Below, in pieces: positions 9,430-19,806 of a DNA stretch of 64,000 nt. How positions within the stretch are numbered: position 1 is the first letter of the stretch; each line of letters opens with the position of its first letter. Both the position numbers and the translations under genes were made by a program. Below the pieces are notes generated by a model. That model was not told the DNA's origin. It was given only the letters and a program-made list of their open reading frames with translations, and did no database searches. The stretch is taken from positions 3,268,713 through 3,332,712 of the forward strand of contig OY759222.1 of assembly GCA_963662175.1 (NCBI GenBank). Reading direction: 5' to 3'. This DNA comes from Aradus depressus (taxonomy: Eukaryota; Arthropoda; Insecta; Hemiptera; Aradidae).

Positions 9430-10190
9430 TTTTGTTTATATCTAAAATGATAGTAACAATATTTCCCACCTGATTGATAACGGCTGCGACTTCTGCTTCT
9501 TCTTCTGTTATCATATTTATCTCTCGAACGTGAACGAGACTCTCTGGACAAATTCTTAAGTTCCGCATCCATAGCATCAATTTTTGCAATTAAGTTTTCA
9601 AAAGAAAAAACGTCTTGGGGCACAAACGTCATAGTATCCACGGCCATTGGTCTCATATCATGGATCTTATCTCCTATCTCCGCTAGCTTTTCCAAACTGC
9701 CATCTGTTATTACTAAAATACTTTTTATTTGATTTGGCAACTTATCAAGCCATAATGTTTTTAGCAATTTTTCTGGAACGTCCTGTCCTAAACCTTTCAT
9801 CTTCCTTATCAATTGACTAGGCTTGAGATCACCTAGTTCTAATTCACTGATTAGCTTTTTAAATTGCCTATCATCGCTTTCACGGAAAAGAGTAAGCAGA
9901 CGTTGTTTGGCTGTAGTATATTTATTAGTACTGGATGTTTCAACAAGATCACAAATATTTTCTACAACCTTCAAGTCTAATTGTGAAATCAGGTAATTGA
10001 ATTTTGTAGATTCTAACCTAATGCCAGACAATTCAAATTGAGCCTCGGCCTGGCAGAACCAAATTTCAGGCTTTTCAGGCCAGAATGGGGGTAATTTAAC
10101 GGATACCTTATCTATCTGTTGAGCTTCAGCTGGAGGTGCGCAGGCGTTCTGGTTTTGATTCCCAACATCATATTTTTCAGGTTCGGCCAT
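9426..10190 (-). CDS. Gag-like protein of the LTR element (254 aa)
   Basis: It starts MAEPEKYDV and has the gag pattern common in insect Gypsy elements: VKLPPFWPEKPEIWF, a helical capsid-like region (QLDLKVVENICDLV, then LPNQIKSIL), and an Arg/Ser-rich segment (SRSRSRDKYDNRRRSRSRSR). It breaks off at CYYHFRYKQN, the first part of a zinc-knuckle-like motif, which marks the deletion into the integrase tail. It could still make a capsid-like protein. Codons 1-230 or so are uninterrupted, in keeping with the identical LTRs. Confidence 0.8.
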   Translation of the reverse strand: MAEPEKYDVGNQNQNACAPPAEAQQIDKVSVKLPPFWPEKPEIWFCQAEAQFELSGIRLESTKFNYLISQLDLKVVENICDLVETSSTNKYTTAKQRLLTLFRESDDRQFKKLISELELGDLKPSQLIRKMKGLGQDVPEKLLKTLWLDKLPNQIKSILVITDGSLEKLAEIGDKIHDMRPMAVDTMTFVPQDVFSFENLIAKIDAMDAELKNLSRESRSRSRDKYDNRRRSRSRSRYQSGGKYCYYHFRYKQN

Positions 10191-10280
10191 GTTGGATTGA
10201 ACAAAACAAGTTCCACTTCACTTTGTTTTTCACTTTTTTTAAAAATAAATCACTTTATTAATCACGTCGGGGTCACCAAT

Positions 10281-10484
10281 TGTACTCTCATGGCTTATAA
10301 ATGAGTTTATGGGGAGTACACAAAGACTAATTAGCATATAAATCACACTTTATTTACGCTAGTACAAAACAAACAATGTTCTATCGAGACCAACTCAAAC
10401 TGACTCACTGACTCCCACACAGTGTTGCCACTACAGTCACTTATAATTCTTTACAGAACATTTATACTACAATATACTGCTACA
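10281..10484 (-). repeat. 5' LTR of the nested LTR element
   Basis: This 204-bp copy is identical by eye to 8655-8858. The primer-binding-like site lies next to it at about 10261-10278 (read on the - strand). AGAT at 10485-10488 is the second half of the target duplication. Confidence 0.92.
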
Positions 10485-11151
10485 AGATAATAGATACACA
10501 AAGAGAAAATGTAAACAACATGAAATAATAGAATATAAATAAAAACAAATAAAGTGGAATATGTACAAAATAGATATTTACAAATCTAAATACATGAAGA
10601 GTACCTAAAAATTTACAAAGACTATATATGCTTCCAATATAGATACAAAGAGTGATAAATAATAATGATAATGAGAGCAATAGGGGTGTATAGACTTGGC
10701 GTAATATATGAAATAATGACATCATTAAAGATGTTTTAAAAAAATAGAGAGAAATCAAGATTAATAAACTAGAAAAAAATAGATAAATAAATATGTTAGG
10801 AATTGTCAGAATAATGACTAAAAAGCACAAAGAAGAGTAAAGAAAAGGTAAAGTGATATGTCTATAGTACATAGAAAAGGAATGAAACAATATAGGTTGA
10901 AGACTGAAAGTACAAATAAATATAATGAAAAAAATAAATACATAGTTTAATAAGCAAATAGAATGAGAAGAAAAGGATAAATTGGAAAATAAAAATAAAA
11001 ATAAGTACAAGAAAAACTGAAATATACTTGAAAGATCACAGGCACACACTGAGGAGAGACACGAAACAGGAGTGTTGAGCAGCAGAGAGTCCAAGGGAAG
11101 CGGTGGAAGGAAGTACTGGTAGTTAGAGTGGGGGAAACTAGAGTGTTGATG
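10485..11151 (-). other. AT-rich spacer between LINE ORF1 and ORF2
   Basis: This A-rich stretch (T-rich on the coding strand) lies between the end of ORF1 and the start of the endonuclease fragment on the far side of the LTR element. A 204-codon open frame here is low complexity (Leu/Phe/Ile-rich) and I do not regard it as a gene. Confidence 0.6.
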
Positions 11152-11725
11152 TTATGGGAAGTGATTAGTCAAATTCTCAGGTCTTGTAATAGAGATAACC
11201 GGAGTCCCGTTATCTCTTCTGCATAGGATTTTCCCCCCAGAGACCCAAACAAATTTTATTTTGCCTTCCTTTTTCTTTTGTCTAGCCAAGAAATATATTT
11301 TTTTATTATACAGAGTGAGATCCTCACCAATGTACACACGATGAGAGTCATTTTCTTGCCATCCCATGTGTCGAGTCGAGAAGTCCCTAACGACTTTTCG
11401 GAGGCGAATAATTTCGTCCCTCGTCTGTTGGCGGACAAATTTCACTACGATGGCCGAATCCTGGGTTCCCGGCCGAGGTCTGAGTCGGTGTATATGGTCT
11501 ATATCTTCGACATTCAATTTTAGCCCCAGACCCACGCCTGATCTGACCCCGGCCCGTCTGTTCTCTGACTCTGACATGAAGGATCCCAAATCCTGTAGAC
11601 CTACCTTTACTGCCAACAACCTATCCTCTAGTTCGTACCTTACCTCGAGTTCCTCCTGTAAATTCTCATCCTCAACTAAAAGTTCTATGTCAGCTCCCCT
11701 CCCTCTGTCGCTTCCTCCTAAAGCA
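11152..11725 (-). pseudogene. LINE ORF1-like protein, 5' truncated
   Basis: The - strand frame reads with features of LINE ORF1 proteins. A coiled-coil-like acidic/basic stretch (VEDENLQEELEVRYELED) comes first. An RRM/CTD-like part follows: NVEDIDHIHRLRPRPG, IVVKFVRQQTRDEIIRLRK, YIGEDLTLYNKKI, ending in KIKFVWVSGGKILCRRD. ORF1 proteins bind LINE RNA as chaperones. Codons upstream of about 11725 are the antisense of the neighbouring Jockey-like element, so the true N-terminus is lost. Confidence 0.75.
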
Positions 11726-13060
11726 TTCCTTCCTAAAGAAGTGCAGTTCATCCTCCAACACATTCCTTTACGTAAATCTCCTGGCCCGGATTTAGTAACC
11801 TCCAAAATCCTTAGACATCTTCCGTGGAAGGCCATTATGTTCCTCATCCTCATATTTAACTCCATCCTCAGAACAACATGCTACCCCACAAAATGGAAAG
11901 AATCCATCATTATCCTCATCCCGAAACTCCAAAAACATTGTAACCATACCGCCCCATTAGTCTTCTCCCTGTCCTGTCAAAAGTCTTCGAAAAGCTCCTC
12001 CCTAAAAGAATCATCCTATCATAAATTCTCAGAATATCCTTCTTGATCATCAATTTGGCTTCCGTTCGCAACATTCCACCACCCAACAATGCTTTCTAGT
12101 AGTGGTCACTATTTCCTCATCGCTTGAGCGAAAAGAGTTCTGCCCGGGTGCCTTTCTGGACATGGCTGAAACTTTCGACCGGGTTTGGCATGATGGGCTG
12201 TTTTTCAAGCTCAAGCGAATCCTTCCAAGTAATTATTTCCTAATCCTCAAATTACTAGAGTGACCGCAGCTTCATGGTACGTCAGGGATCAGTCCTATCT
12301 GGTCTGACACCCATAATGGCTGGGGTCCCTCAAGGGGTATCCTCGGACCTATCCTGTATACACTATACACTGCTAATATCCCAACCCACCCTAGAACCAT
12401 TCTCACTACCTACGCTGATGAGACAGCCCTCCTTGCTCCAGATCCTGAGCCTGCAAGAGCATCTAGATGAGGTCTCCAGATGGTCTGAGCTATGAGTGTT
12501 AACATCAACGATGGTAAAGTTGTCGGTGTTCAAATTACCTTCACTCTTCGAAGACAAAACTGTCCACCTGTATCTATGAACAATGATCTCATTCCAACCT
12601 CCAACAACGTGCGGTACCTTGGGTTTTACTTAGACAGCAGACTAACGTGGAATCCCCACCCAAGACTCAAACGACAAGAACTCAACAGACGATATGGTCT
12701 TTTAAGACGACTACTCGGATCAAAGTCAGAACTCTCTGTTGAGAACAAACTTACAATTTACAAAACAGTCATACGACCAATATGGACGTACGGACGAGAA
12801 CTATGGTGCTCAGCCAAGAGTTCCAACATCAACAGAATACAAACTTTTCAGTCAAAAGTCCTACGACGCTCCCTTTTATGTCACCAACAAAGTCCTCAAC
12901 ATTCCTCATGTCCAAGACCTAATCCAACTCCGCTTCAAGAAATTCCATTCCAAGTTGAATACCCATCCCAATACTGTCCTCTCAGTCCCATCCCGGCAAC
13001 CCTCCACGCCGCCTAAGACGACGCTGGCCTCGCGATCTTCTTTGAATAAATAACGAGACT
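11726..13060 (+). pseudogene. Jockey-like LINE reverse transcriptase, degenerate
   Basis: Broken + strand frames give the order of a Jockey-class ORF2. First comes EVQFILQHIPLRKSPGPD (11740-11800), then PTKWKESIIILIPK, a fingers/palm segment with shifts (12050-12250), VRQGSVLSG and AGVPQG (12280-12335), and a decayed YADE-type site near 12410. Then come NVRYLGFYLDSRLTWNPH (about 12617-12660) and YKTVIRPIWTYG, and a C-terminal RRRWPRDL-type end at 13005-13040. At least four frameshifts or stops are present. The same family occurs on the - strand at 59.3-59.8 kb and as a fragment at 33.8-34.2 kb. Confidence 0.8.
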
Positions 13061-13527
13061 GTCTAAGGGAGTGTCAGCACTGGCTGGCTTTTCCCATCAA
13101 TTGTACACATTTATTTCCTGTTCACTTATACCTATTGTAAATGTTGTACAGACAAACCCAGACAATAGACCTCATTTAGCATGGAACAAATCTGAAAACT
13201 TTAACATAATTTGAGAAACATACTCTTGTGGAGCTTGTTTACTCATAACAGCATTTACCAAAGAAGAACCAAAGTCAAGTTCTTAGTCACTTACTTAGTT
13301 TTATAATTCTTAAGTCAATGCAGGATTAAATACCAACATTCTTGGAACACAATTTACACCAAGAGTACTAAAGTCTAATTTATAATAATTTTTACTAAAA
13401 GAATCCTTCAAACAAATACTTGAGTGGTCCAACTACATTATATTTTGTGTACACCGCTTAATAATATTCTCATGTAAACCTATTTCTTTAAAATCCTTTC
13501 AAATCATTATATACATTGAGCTTACTT
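13061..13527. other. No feature recognised
   Basis: This is AT-rich sequence after the Jockey-like 3' end. No reading frame, RNA or repeat was identified. Confidence 0.5.
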
Positions 13528-14117
13528 ATCAATGTACTTTTCAACATGTTCTTATATCAATCTACTCTTCAACATGTTCTTATATCAATCTACTCTTCAA
13601 CATGTTCTTATATCAATCTACTCTTCAACATGTTCTTATATCAATATACTTTTCAACATGTTCTTATATCAATCTACTCTTCAACATGTTCTTATATCAA
13701 TCTACTCTTCAACATGTTCTTATATCAATCTACTCTTCAACATGTTCTTATATCAATCTACTCTTCAACATGTTCTTATATCAATATACTTTTCAACATG
13801 TTCTTATATCAATCTGCTCTTCAACATGTTCTTATATCAATCTACTCTTCAACATGTTCTTATATCAATCTACTCTTCAACATGTTCTTATATCAATCTA
13901 CTCTTCAACATGTTCTTATATCAATCTACTCTTCAACATGTTCTTATATCAATCTACTCTTCAACATGTTCTTATATCAATCTACTCTTCAACATGTTCT
14001 TATATCTATCTACTCTTCAACATGTTCTTATATCTATCTACTCTTCGACATGTTCTTATACCAATCTACTCTTCAACATGTTCTTATATCAATCTACTCT
14101 TCAACATGTTCTTATTT
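13528..14117. repeat. 28-bp minisatellite, 21 copies
   Basis: TCAACATGTTCTTATATCAA recurs every 28 bp from 13541 to 14101 (21 occurrences), followed by TCTACTCT in each unit. Substitutions are few. Because 28 is not a multiple of 3 and the unit lacks a stop in any + frame, all three + frames stay open with a 28-residue period. These frames are not genes. Confidence 0.97.
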
Positions 14118-14560
14118 CTGAGTAGATTTTTCAAGTTACCGCTTATATTTATCACCAAATCAAATCTTTTGATTGAGCCTTGGTCTCCTTCAGAGACTTC
14201 CCCCAAAGATTCCTGTCTCCAGTTTTGCAGCCGAAGGATCCTTGCGTCTCCATCGAATGGATTCATCCATCTTTTCCTGGTTCTTTCTCGTCCTCTGTTT
14301 CCCTCCGGAATCACCAACCCCAGTCTTCGCCTCCTGCATCCTCTGCACATGGCCCTATCACGTCTGTGACCTTGGGCTTCCCAAACTTCGTAGCGACCTC
14401 GGCATTGTTCTTAGTTCTGAACATGCCGTTCTCCTGGACCGGACCAAGGATCCTCCGCAGAACCTTTCTCTCGAATATCTCGAGGCTTCTCTCGTCTGCA
14501 CTGGTCATCGCCCAGGTTTTGAGAGGGCAAAAGTAAATGGGAGAAATGATGCTATAATAA
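14084..14560 (-). pseudogene. LINE ORF2 C-terminal fragment
   Basis: The - strand reads TWAMTSADERSLEIFERKVL, then RRILGPVQENGMFR, and after a frameshift a stretch with RTRKRWMN, DARILR and NWRQES. This is the usual end of insect LINE ORF2 proteins (FERKILRRI-type block, then RPRKRW). The reverse transcriptase itself is absent. The segment 14560-14860 upstream shows no further recognisable motif. Confidence 0.65.
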
Positions 14561-14954
14561 TATATTGTATATGAATTAAGAGTCTCTTTAAACCACCCAA
14601 AAAGGGTGTGTCCTCGCAAGAGTCCACAGTTCAGGGGTCGCTGGGGAGTCTGAAGACCACTTCCTCTGAAGGTGTTAGGGAGGGTTTTGTGGTAGTGTCG
14701 GTGTGACAAGTGTTTCTCCACGCTCTGGATCCAGATTGATTGGGATTGCCGCACTCCACAGCTCAAGTCCCTAAGTCCAAGTTGCTTTTGTGGAAAAAGA
14801 ACTGGTTCTACGGTGTTGACGAAGGGCAATATTTGAAATAAAGTTCATCTTTCTTACACATGTTATTTTTGGTGGTTTTATTTATTTACAATAGCTATAA
14901 ACTATCAAATAACTTCCTTTCTGAGCAAAAATTACTAAATGTATTTAAGTCAGT

Positions 14955-15130
14955 TAGTTATTATGATTCATGCCCGGGCTTTAACTACGAGGTCATATCG
15001 CCTACTACCCGAGAGCTCTTTCGTCACTCTACTGTGGGAGTCCTAAATTGTGCCTGCCTAGAGCCTCGGCCGGGTTTCTAACCCGGGATCTTGAGCTCAG
15101 TAAGCTAGCAAGCTACCTCTGACTACAGCC
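14955..15130 (-). mobile_element. tRNA-derived SINE, internally deleted copy
   Basis: Read on the - strand it keeps the tRNA-like head (CTGAGCTCAAGATCCCGGGT-type box B region, with CCCGGCCGAGGC). It then jumps to the 3' body (GACTCCCACAGTAGAG, GCGATATGACCTCGTAG, GCCCGGGCATGA). It belongs to the family whose best copies are at 56946-57292 and 63506-63836. Confidence 0.8.
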
Positions 15131-15472
15131 AAGGTGTGGCTATGGTAGGTAATATGTATGGGTTGCGCAAGTGAACCTGTAGTCTCGGTTCCTTATTTCA
15201 GTCATATATTCCTTACTGTTTTTAAGATGTCGGCCAGTCTGTCCAATATACTATTGGTTGCACGTCGTTGATTGCGCACTCTTCACTATATACTCCATCT
15301 TTATTCTCAATTTTTGTTTTGTCCCTACCTTTATCTAAACACTGGCTCAGGAAATTGTTTGTTCTAAAATCTAAATTATATCCTTCTTTTCTCAAAAAGG
15401 TTCCGAAATAGTTTGATTTTCCCGTAATTTGTCAAGCTGGCTCTATATGAAACTTTATTATTTTTTATTTTA

Positions 15473-15637
15473 TTTAGTAAAGGTATGTTTAATATTTTTA
15501 ACCTTGCTTTAAATTTAGTAAAGGTATGTTTAATATTTTTAACCTTGCTTTAAATTTAGTAAAGGTATGTTTAATATTTTTAACCTTGCTTTAAATTTAG
15601 TAAAGGTATGTTTAATATTTTTAACCTTGCTTTAAAT
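15473..15637. repeat. 41-bp tandem repeat, 4 copies
   Basis: The unit begins TTTAGTAAAGGTATGTTTAA and contains ATTTTTAACCTTGCTTTAAA. Copies follow without visible divergence, so this is a young local duplication. Confidence 0.93.
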
Positions 15638-15685
15638 TATTTTTATGCATACTTATTATTTGTGGCTATCTGCTTTAAGATATAG

Positions 15686-15978
15686 ATATCAGGCTCATTG
15701 GCATTGAGTACGCTCTCTTAGTTTACCTTCTTCGTTCGAAACCCGGCCGAGGCCCTTTGGTTTTTTATCTAGGAGGTGGAAAAACCTTGAGCATGCCGTC
15801 CTTCGGATGGGACGTTAAGCTACGGTTCCGACCCTATGAGATGTCAGGTGCTCGTTAAAAACCCCTACCCAAGGGGCTTAGCACTCCCAAAGTAGGGTCG
15901 GGCTAACGTCCACCAGTCTGACGAAAGAGCACTCTGATAGTCGGCGATATGACCTCGTAGTTAAAGCCCGGGCATGCA
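15686..15978 (+). mobile_element. tRNA-derived SINE
   Basis: The head is diverged (GGCTCATTGGCATTGAGTAC), with a clear box B context (GTTCGAAACCCGGCCGAGGC). The body follows (GCATGCCGTCCTTCGGATGG, ATGTCAGGTGCTCGTTAAA), and the 3' end is GCGATATGACCTCGTAGTTA to GCCCGGGCATG. Confidence 0.85.
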
Positions 15979-16224
15979 AACCTAGAAGATAACCAACTTA
16001 TTTCCTTGAAGTTGTCTTTCGGTGATTTCCTGATAATATCCCATTATGATTGATCAACGTCCATTTTTGTCAAAAATATATTGAGGGGTTCACTAACCTG
16101 TAGCCCCCTGTTTTTTGTTTGTTATTTGGTCGAAACATCTTTGACTTATGTGTCAACACGATCTGGGATCTCACTTAGGGGGTCCGCCTCATAGGCGCCA
16201 CCAACATACCCAGTTTTTTTGGTC

Positions 16225-16248
16225 TGGGGGGGGGGGGGGGGGGGGGGA
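16225..16248. repeat. Poly-G tract
   Basis: About 22 consecutive G residues, interrupted by no other base. Long C or G runs recur in this window (20.94-21.07, 49.64, 50.22, 63.34 kb). Confidence 0.95.
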
Positions 16249-16358
16249 TGATTCTGACCGAGGTAGGAAAAAATAGATGTCGCATATTTCAAAAATATTT
16301 CTTAAGCTGATTCGAAAGTTTTAAGTTTAAGATAAAATTGAATTTGGCTCAAAGTTAG

Positions 16359-16643
16359 TGAACTACGAGGTCATATCGCCTACTACCAGAGCACTCTTTC
16401 GTCATTCTGGTGGTCATGAGCCCGAGTACGGGGTTCCTAAACTTTGCCTACCCAATTTTATTCACCTGGGGTAGAGGTCTTTAATGACTACCTGATATCA
16501 TACAGGCTTGGGACCATCTTTTAACGACCCATTGCGAAGGACGGCTCTCAAGGTTTTTCCACCTTCCAGTGTGCCGAGTTTTGAACCGATTCGATCCATG
16601 TTGAGCAGAGTAGGCAAGCAGGCTACCGCTGAGCTATCGACGC
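16359..16643 (-). mobile_element. tRNA-derived SINE
   Basis: The whole family order is present in reverse: 3' end ACTACGAGGTCATATCGCCT at the left, the body with CCATTGCGAAGGACGGC, and the tRNA-like head (CTGAGCTAT..GGCGTC) at the right. It is moderately diverged. Confidence 0.85.
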
Positions 16644-16679
16644 CTTTAGCTTAAAGTCGGTTGGCACCCATGGGATATA

Positions 16680-17520
16680 TGAAATGAAATGAAAATAAAT
16701 GTTATTATTCTGGGACCGAGGTCCCCTAAGAATAAATACATACAGGGAGTGATGAAAATGAAACAATGAAATATAGTATCAGAACAAAGTAATAAAAAGA
16801 TAGGTAGGTAAATAAAAATTAGTGCTACATTGGAGAAAAACTATACAACTACAAAATAGATAAACAGGAAATTAAAAAAACAGGAAAAAACATAAAATTA
16901 ACAACTTCAATATGATGAAACAAAATAAATAAAAGTATCTACAAAAATAAAAGAGAATAAGTAAAAAAGAAAAAAAGCAAATCTATATAACTAAGAAAGA
17001 GATAAAATTGATAATATATATAAATATAAATATAAATATAAATCGACCGAGCATAGTACGGTGGTTGATTATAAAAGAGAAGGAAGGATGCCCAGCCAAG
17101 GTTAAAAATAAAATTAATTTAGAAAGCAGAAAATAAGATAAGATAGAAAATAAATAAATGCATAATAAAAATATATTAATGTGTAAATGAACCAAAAAGG
17201 AATATTATTGATTATGAACGAATAATTTAGAAAATATGATAAAAAAATATAATAAAACTAGAGGATGACAAAGACAAGAAAGAGAGAGAAAAAAAAAAAA
17301 AAAAAAGGGGGGGGGAAAGTAATTTGAATGATTAGATAATTAAGGTTGACGAATTAGAGAATACGGGGGAGAGATCAAAGAGGAGTGGATTGTTTGGTGA
17401 AGAGGAATTGGAATAGTGAGGATTTGAAGGAAGCCACGGAAGGAGAGTGACGGATTGGGGGAGGCAGGGAGTTGTAGAGAGAGGATATGGTATAGTGAGA
17501 AGTGATTATTTATCAGGTTC
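16680..17520 (-). pseudogene. LINE 3' end: ORF2 tail and A-rich 3' UTR
   Basis: On the - strand about 17370-17490 encodes LYNSLPPPIRHSPSVASFKS and a stop soon after. This is the C-terminal segment shared with the LINE at 7.1 kb and the array at 18.6 kb. It is followed by about 650 nt of T-rich 3' UTR on that strand, ending in ATTTC repeats near 16681. Poly-A/poly-G tracts lie at 17288-17317. The reverse transcriptase is missing (5' truncated). Confidence 0.7.
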
Positions 17521-17529
17521 TTCAATAAC

Positions 17530-17872
17530 AGTGCTTTAGGGTCTCAGGAAAGCTAAAGAATCTTTCATTAAACTGCCATATCGAAAAACTCCGACTGCTA
17601 GCTCAAATTCGTCTCCACAATAGCAATAGAAATTTTAGGATTTTACTTGGAGGGTTTAGATATGAGTTTTGTCCTGAAAGTGTCTGCAGGCTCTGTACCT
17701 TAGACGAAAAGGAGGACCTCATACACATTTTGTTCTATTGTCCCTCTTTGTGTATCCCCAGGCAAGCATTTCTCCACAATGATCTCACCAATAGACCAGA
17801 ATTCGACTCAGAATCAATTGTGTATTTTTTAAATAATTTAGATGTTAGAAAAATTAACAATTTATTTTAATT
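17530..17872 (+). pseudogene. LINE ORF2 C-terminal fragment with zinc-knuckle
   Basis: The + strand encodes a stretch with ESVCRLCTLDEKEDLIHILF and YCPSL, then a stop near 17870. The C-x2-C-x8-H-x4-C pattern at the end of ORF2 is typical of I/Jockey/R1-type and related LINEs and is thought to bind nucleic acid. The catalytic domains are not present. The following 17900-18060 is a T-rich tail. Confidence 0.7.
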
Positions 17873-18356
17873 TTTTATTGTTGGATTGAAAATAAAGAAT
17901 AAAATAATTTAATTTGTTGCATGTAAGAGGGATATATACATTTTTTATTTTATTTAGTTCAATGTTGCTTATTTTGTACAATTTTATTTGTAGATATTTT
18001 TTCTTTTATTTTATTTTATATTTTATTTAGTTTATTTATCTATCTTTAATAAAAATGTAATCTGACCTCCCACAGATTTCATTATTTTGTGATAGTTCTC
18101 TTGCTGGCTTTCGAGGTCCTCATCGTCAGCGTGTCTGATAAGACTTTTAAAAAACATAATTTAAAAAAATTAAATAAATAAAATAAAACTGCGCAATAAA
18201 TAAAAAATATATAAATACGACTAAAAAAAGGAACAATTTAAAATAGGATGGATGGGCACAGATATGTTATTTCTATTCCCCATCTGAATCACAACTCCTA
18301 TATTTTATTTATATGTATATTCACTTTTTTTCTTTTTCTTTTTTTTTATTGGCCTT

Positions 18357-18564
18357 ATGTTGGATGCATATTGGCCATGTCACCATAGCAGGGTTATTTG
18401 TTATTTACACAACATCCACATGAGGTTTGTTCCCGATGTCCCTAGAGGTCTCGCCCTGGTACTCCGACCCTTCTACCGCCGTGATTACCTCCTAGGTTCC
18501 TTCCTCGTTCAAATGTTAAAATCCAAAGAACCCTACTACCTTTACCAAATGTTTCATTTCCAGT
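18357..18564 (+). pseudogene. LINE ORF2 fragment upstream of the 162-bp array
   Basis: The frame includes MLKSKEPYYLYQMFHFQ, in frame with the array that follows. (K)EPYYLYQMF-type sequence is usual just before the C-terminal segment of this LINE family. The upstream codons (MLDAYWPCHHSR) show no recognisable domain. Confidence 0.55.
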
Positions 18565-19362
18565 CCTCCGTCCACCAAAGACACACCAGATCCCGTCCTT
18601 CGGACCTCTTCATCCCCTCCCATCGCTCCTCTGCCTTCCACAACTCTTTCTTTGTCCAAGCCTCCTCCCTCTGGAACTCCCTGACTTCCCTCATCCGTCA
18701 CTCTCCTTCCGTGGCCTCCTTCAAGTCCTCTGTCCACCAAAGACACACCAGATCCCGTCCTTCGGACCTCTTCATCCCCTCCCATCGGTCCTCTGCCTTC
18801 CACAACTCTTTCCTTGTCCAAGCCTCCTCCCTCTGGAACTCCCTGACTTCCCTCATCCGTCACTCTCCTTCCGTGGCCTCCTTCAAGTCCTCTGTCCACC
18901 AAAGACACACCAGATCCCGTCCTTCGGACCTCTTCATCCCCTCCCATCGCTCCTCTGCCTTCCACAACTCTTTCCTTGTCCAAGCCTCCTCCCTCTGGAA
19001 CTCCCTGACTTCCCTCATCCGTCACTCTCCTTCCGTGGCCTCCTTCAAGTCCTCTGTCCACTAAAGACACACCAGATCCCGTCCTTCGGACCTCTTCATC
19101 CCCTCCCATCGCTCCTCTGCCTTCCACAACTCTTTCCTTGTCCAAGCCTCCTCCCTCTGGAACTCCCTGACTTCCCTCATCCGTCACTCTCCTTCCGTGG
19201 CCTCCTTCAAGTCCTCTGTCCACTAAAGACACACCAGATCCCGTCCTTCGGACCTCTTCATCCCCTCCCATCGCTCCTCTGCCTTCCACAACTCTTTCCT
19301 TGTCCAAGCCTCCTCCCTCTGGAACTCCCTGACTTCCCTCATCCGTCGCTCTCCTTCCGTAT
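18565..19362 (+). repeat. 162-bp tandem array of a LINE ORF2 C-terminus, 5 copies
   Basis: Each unit encodes 54 residues with HTRSRPSDLFIPSHRSSAFH, NSFFVQASSLWNSL and IRHSPSVASFKSS. Units begin near 18565, 18727, 18889, 19051 and 19213. The first three are fused in one open frame. The fourth and fifth start after CACTAA, which puts a stop in the same frame. The unit matches the C-terminus of the LINE remnants at 7.1 and 17.4 kb. The array is almost free of divergence. Confidence 0.93.
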
Positions 19363-19531
19363 AAGAAAAATGTTTAATCAGACCGCTTGACGATGATGTA
19401 TAATATACATAATAAAATCTGTAATAGGTCAGATTACATTTCTATCTTGCATCCTGTGGGGATATATATGGTTGAATTAGGAAGAAGTGACATTGCGAAG
19501 AGAAGGAAGTGTTTGGAGTTATACATTGTAA

Positions 19532-19806
19532 GGGCGCCGGTGGCTCAGTGGTATGCGTGCTTGCTTACTGAGCTAAAGATTGGGGGTTCAAAACCCGGCC
19601 ATTAGTTTCTTTTATCTGGGAGGTAAAATAAACTAAAGCACGCCGTCCTTCGGATGGTACGTTAATGGTCCCGAGTCTGTACGATGTCAGCTACTCATTA
19701 AAGATCCTTACCCTAGGTAAATAAAAATTGAGGGTAGGCAAAATTCTCCCAAAGTAGAGTCGGAGCATGTCCACCAGAGCGCTCTGGCAGTAGGCGATTT
19801 GACATG
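19532..19806 (+). mobile_element. tRNA-derived SINE
   Basis: It starts GGGCGCCGGTGGCTCAGTGG (box A region) and has GGGGGTTCAAAACCCGGCC (box B region) at about 19585. The body GCACGCCGTCCTTCGGATGG and 3' part GTAGGCGATTTGACATGAG follow. The internal promoter is well preserved. Confidence 0.88.

Larger units (their letters stand above)
8655..10484 (-). mobile_element. Gypsy-like LTR retrotransposon, pol deleted, nested in a LINE
   Basis: Two identical 204-bp LTRs flank about 1.4 kb. The 4-bp duplication AGAT (8651-8654 and 10485-10488) marks the insertion. Read on the - strand, a primer-binding-like TGGTGACCCCGACGTGAT follows the 5' LTR after two bases. Then come a gag-like frame and the end of an integrase, with protease, reverse transcriptase, RNase H and most of integrase missing. 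A polypurine tract precedes the 3' LTR. The identical LTRs argue for a recent insertion, perhaps mobilised in trans. No envelope-like frame is present. Confidence 0.9.

Noticed and set aside
10480..11094. 204-codon Leu/Phe-rich - strand frame that looks like a membrane protein
   Set aside because: It is low-complexity T-rich spacer between LINE ORF1 and ORF2, overlaps the LTR end, and has no conserved motif.
18090..18150. Third hammerhead-like motif on the - strand (CTGACGA..CTCGAAAG)
   Set aside because: The core after stem II is GAAAG and stem I cannot be drawn; kept out for lack of pairing support.
18516..19307. 263-codon - strand frame rich in Gly, Glu and Val
   Set aside because: It is the antisense of the 162-bp LINE array, whose + strand has recognisable LINE protein sequence.
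19532..19602. Functional tRNA gene (A and B box, tRNA-like head); same for 20369, 56946 and 63506
   Set aside because: The heads do not fold into a clear cloverleaf with an acceptor stem, and they continue into a shared body of about 250 bp. They are SINEs.
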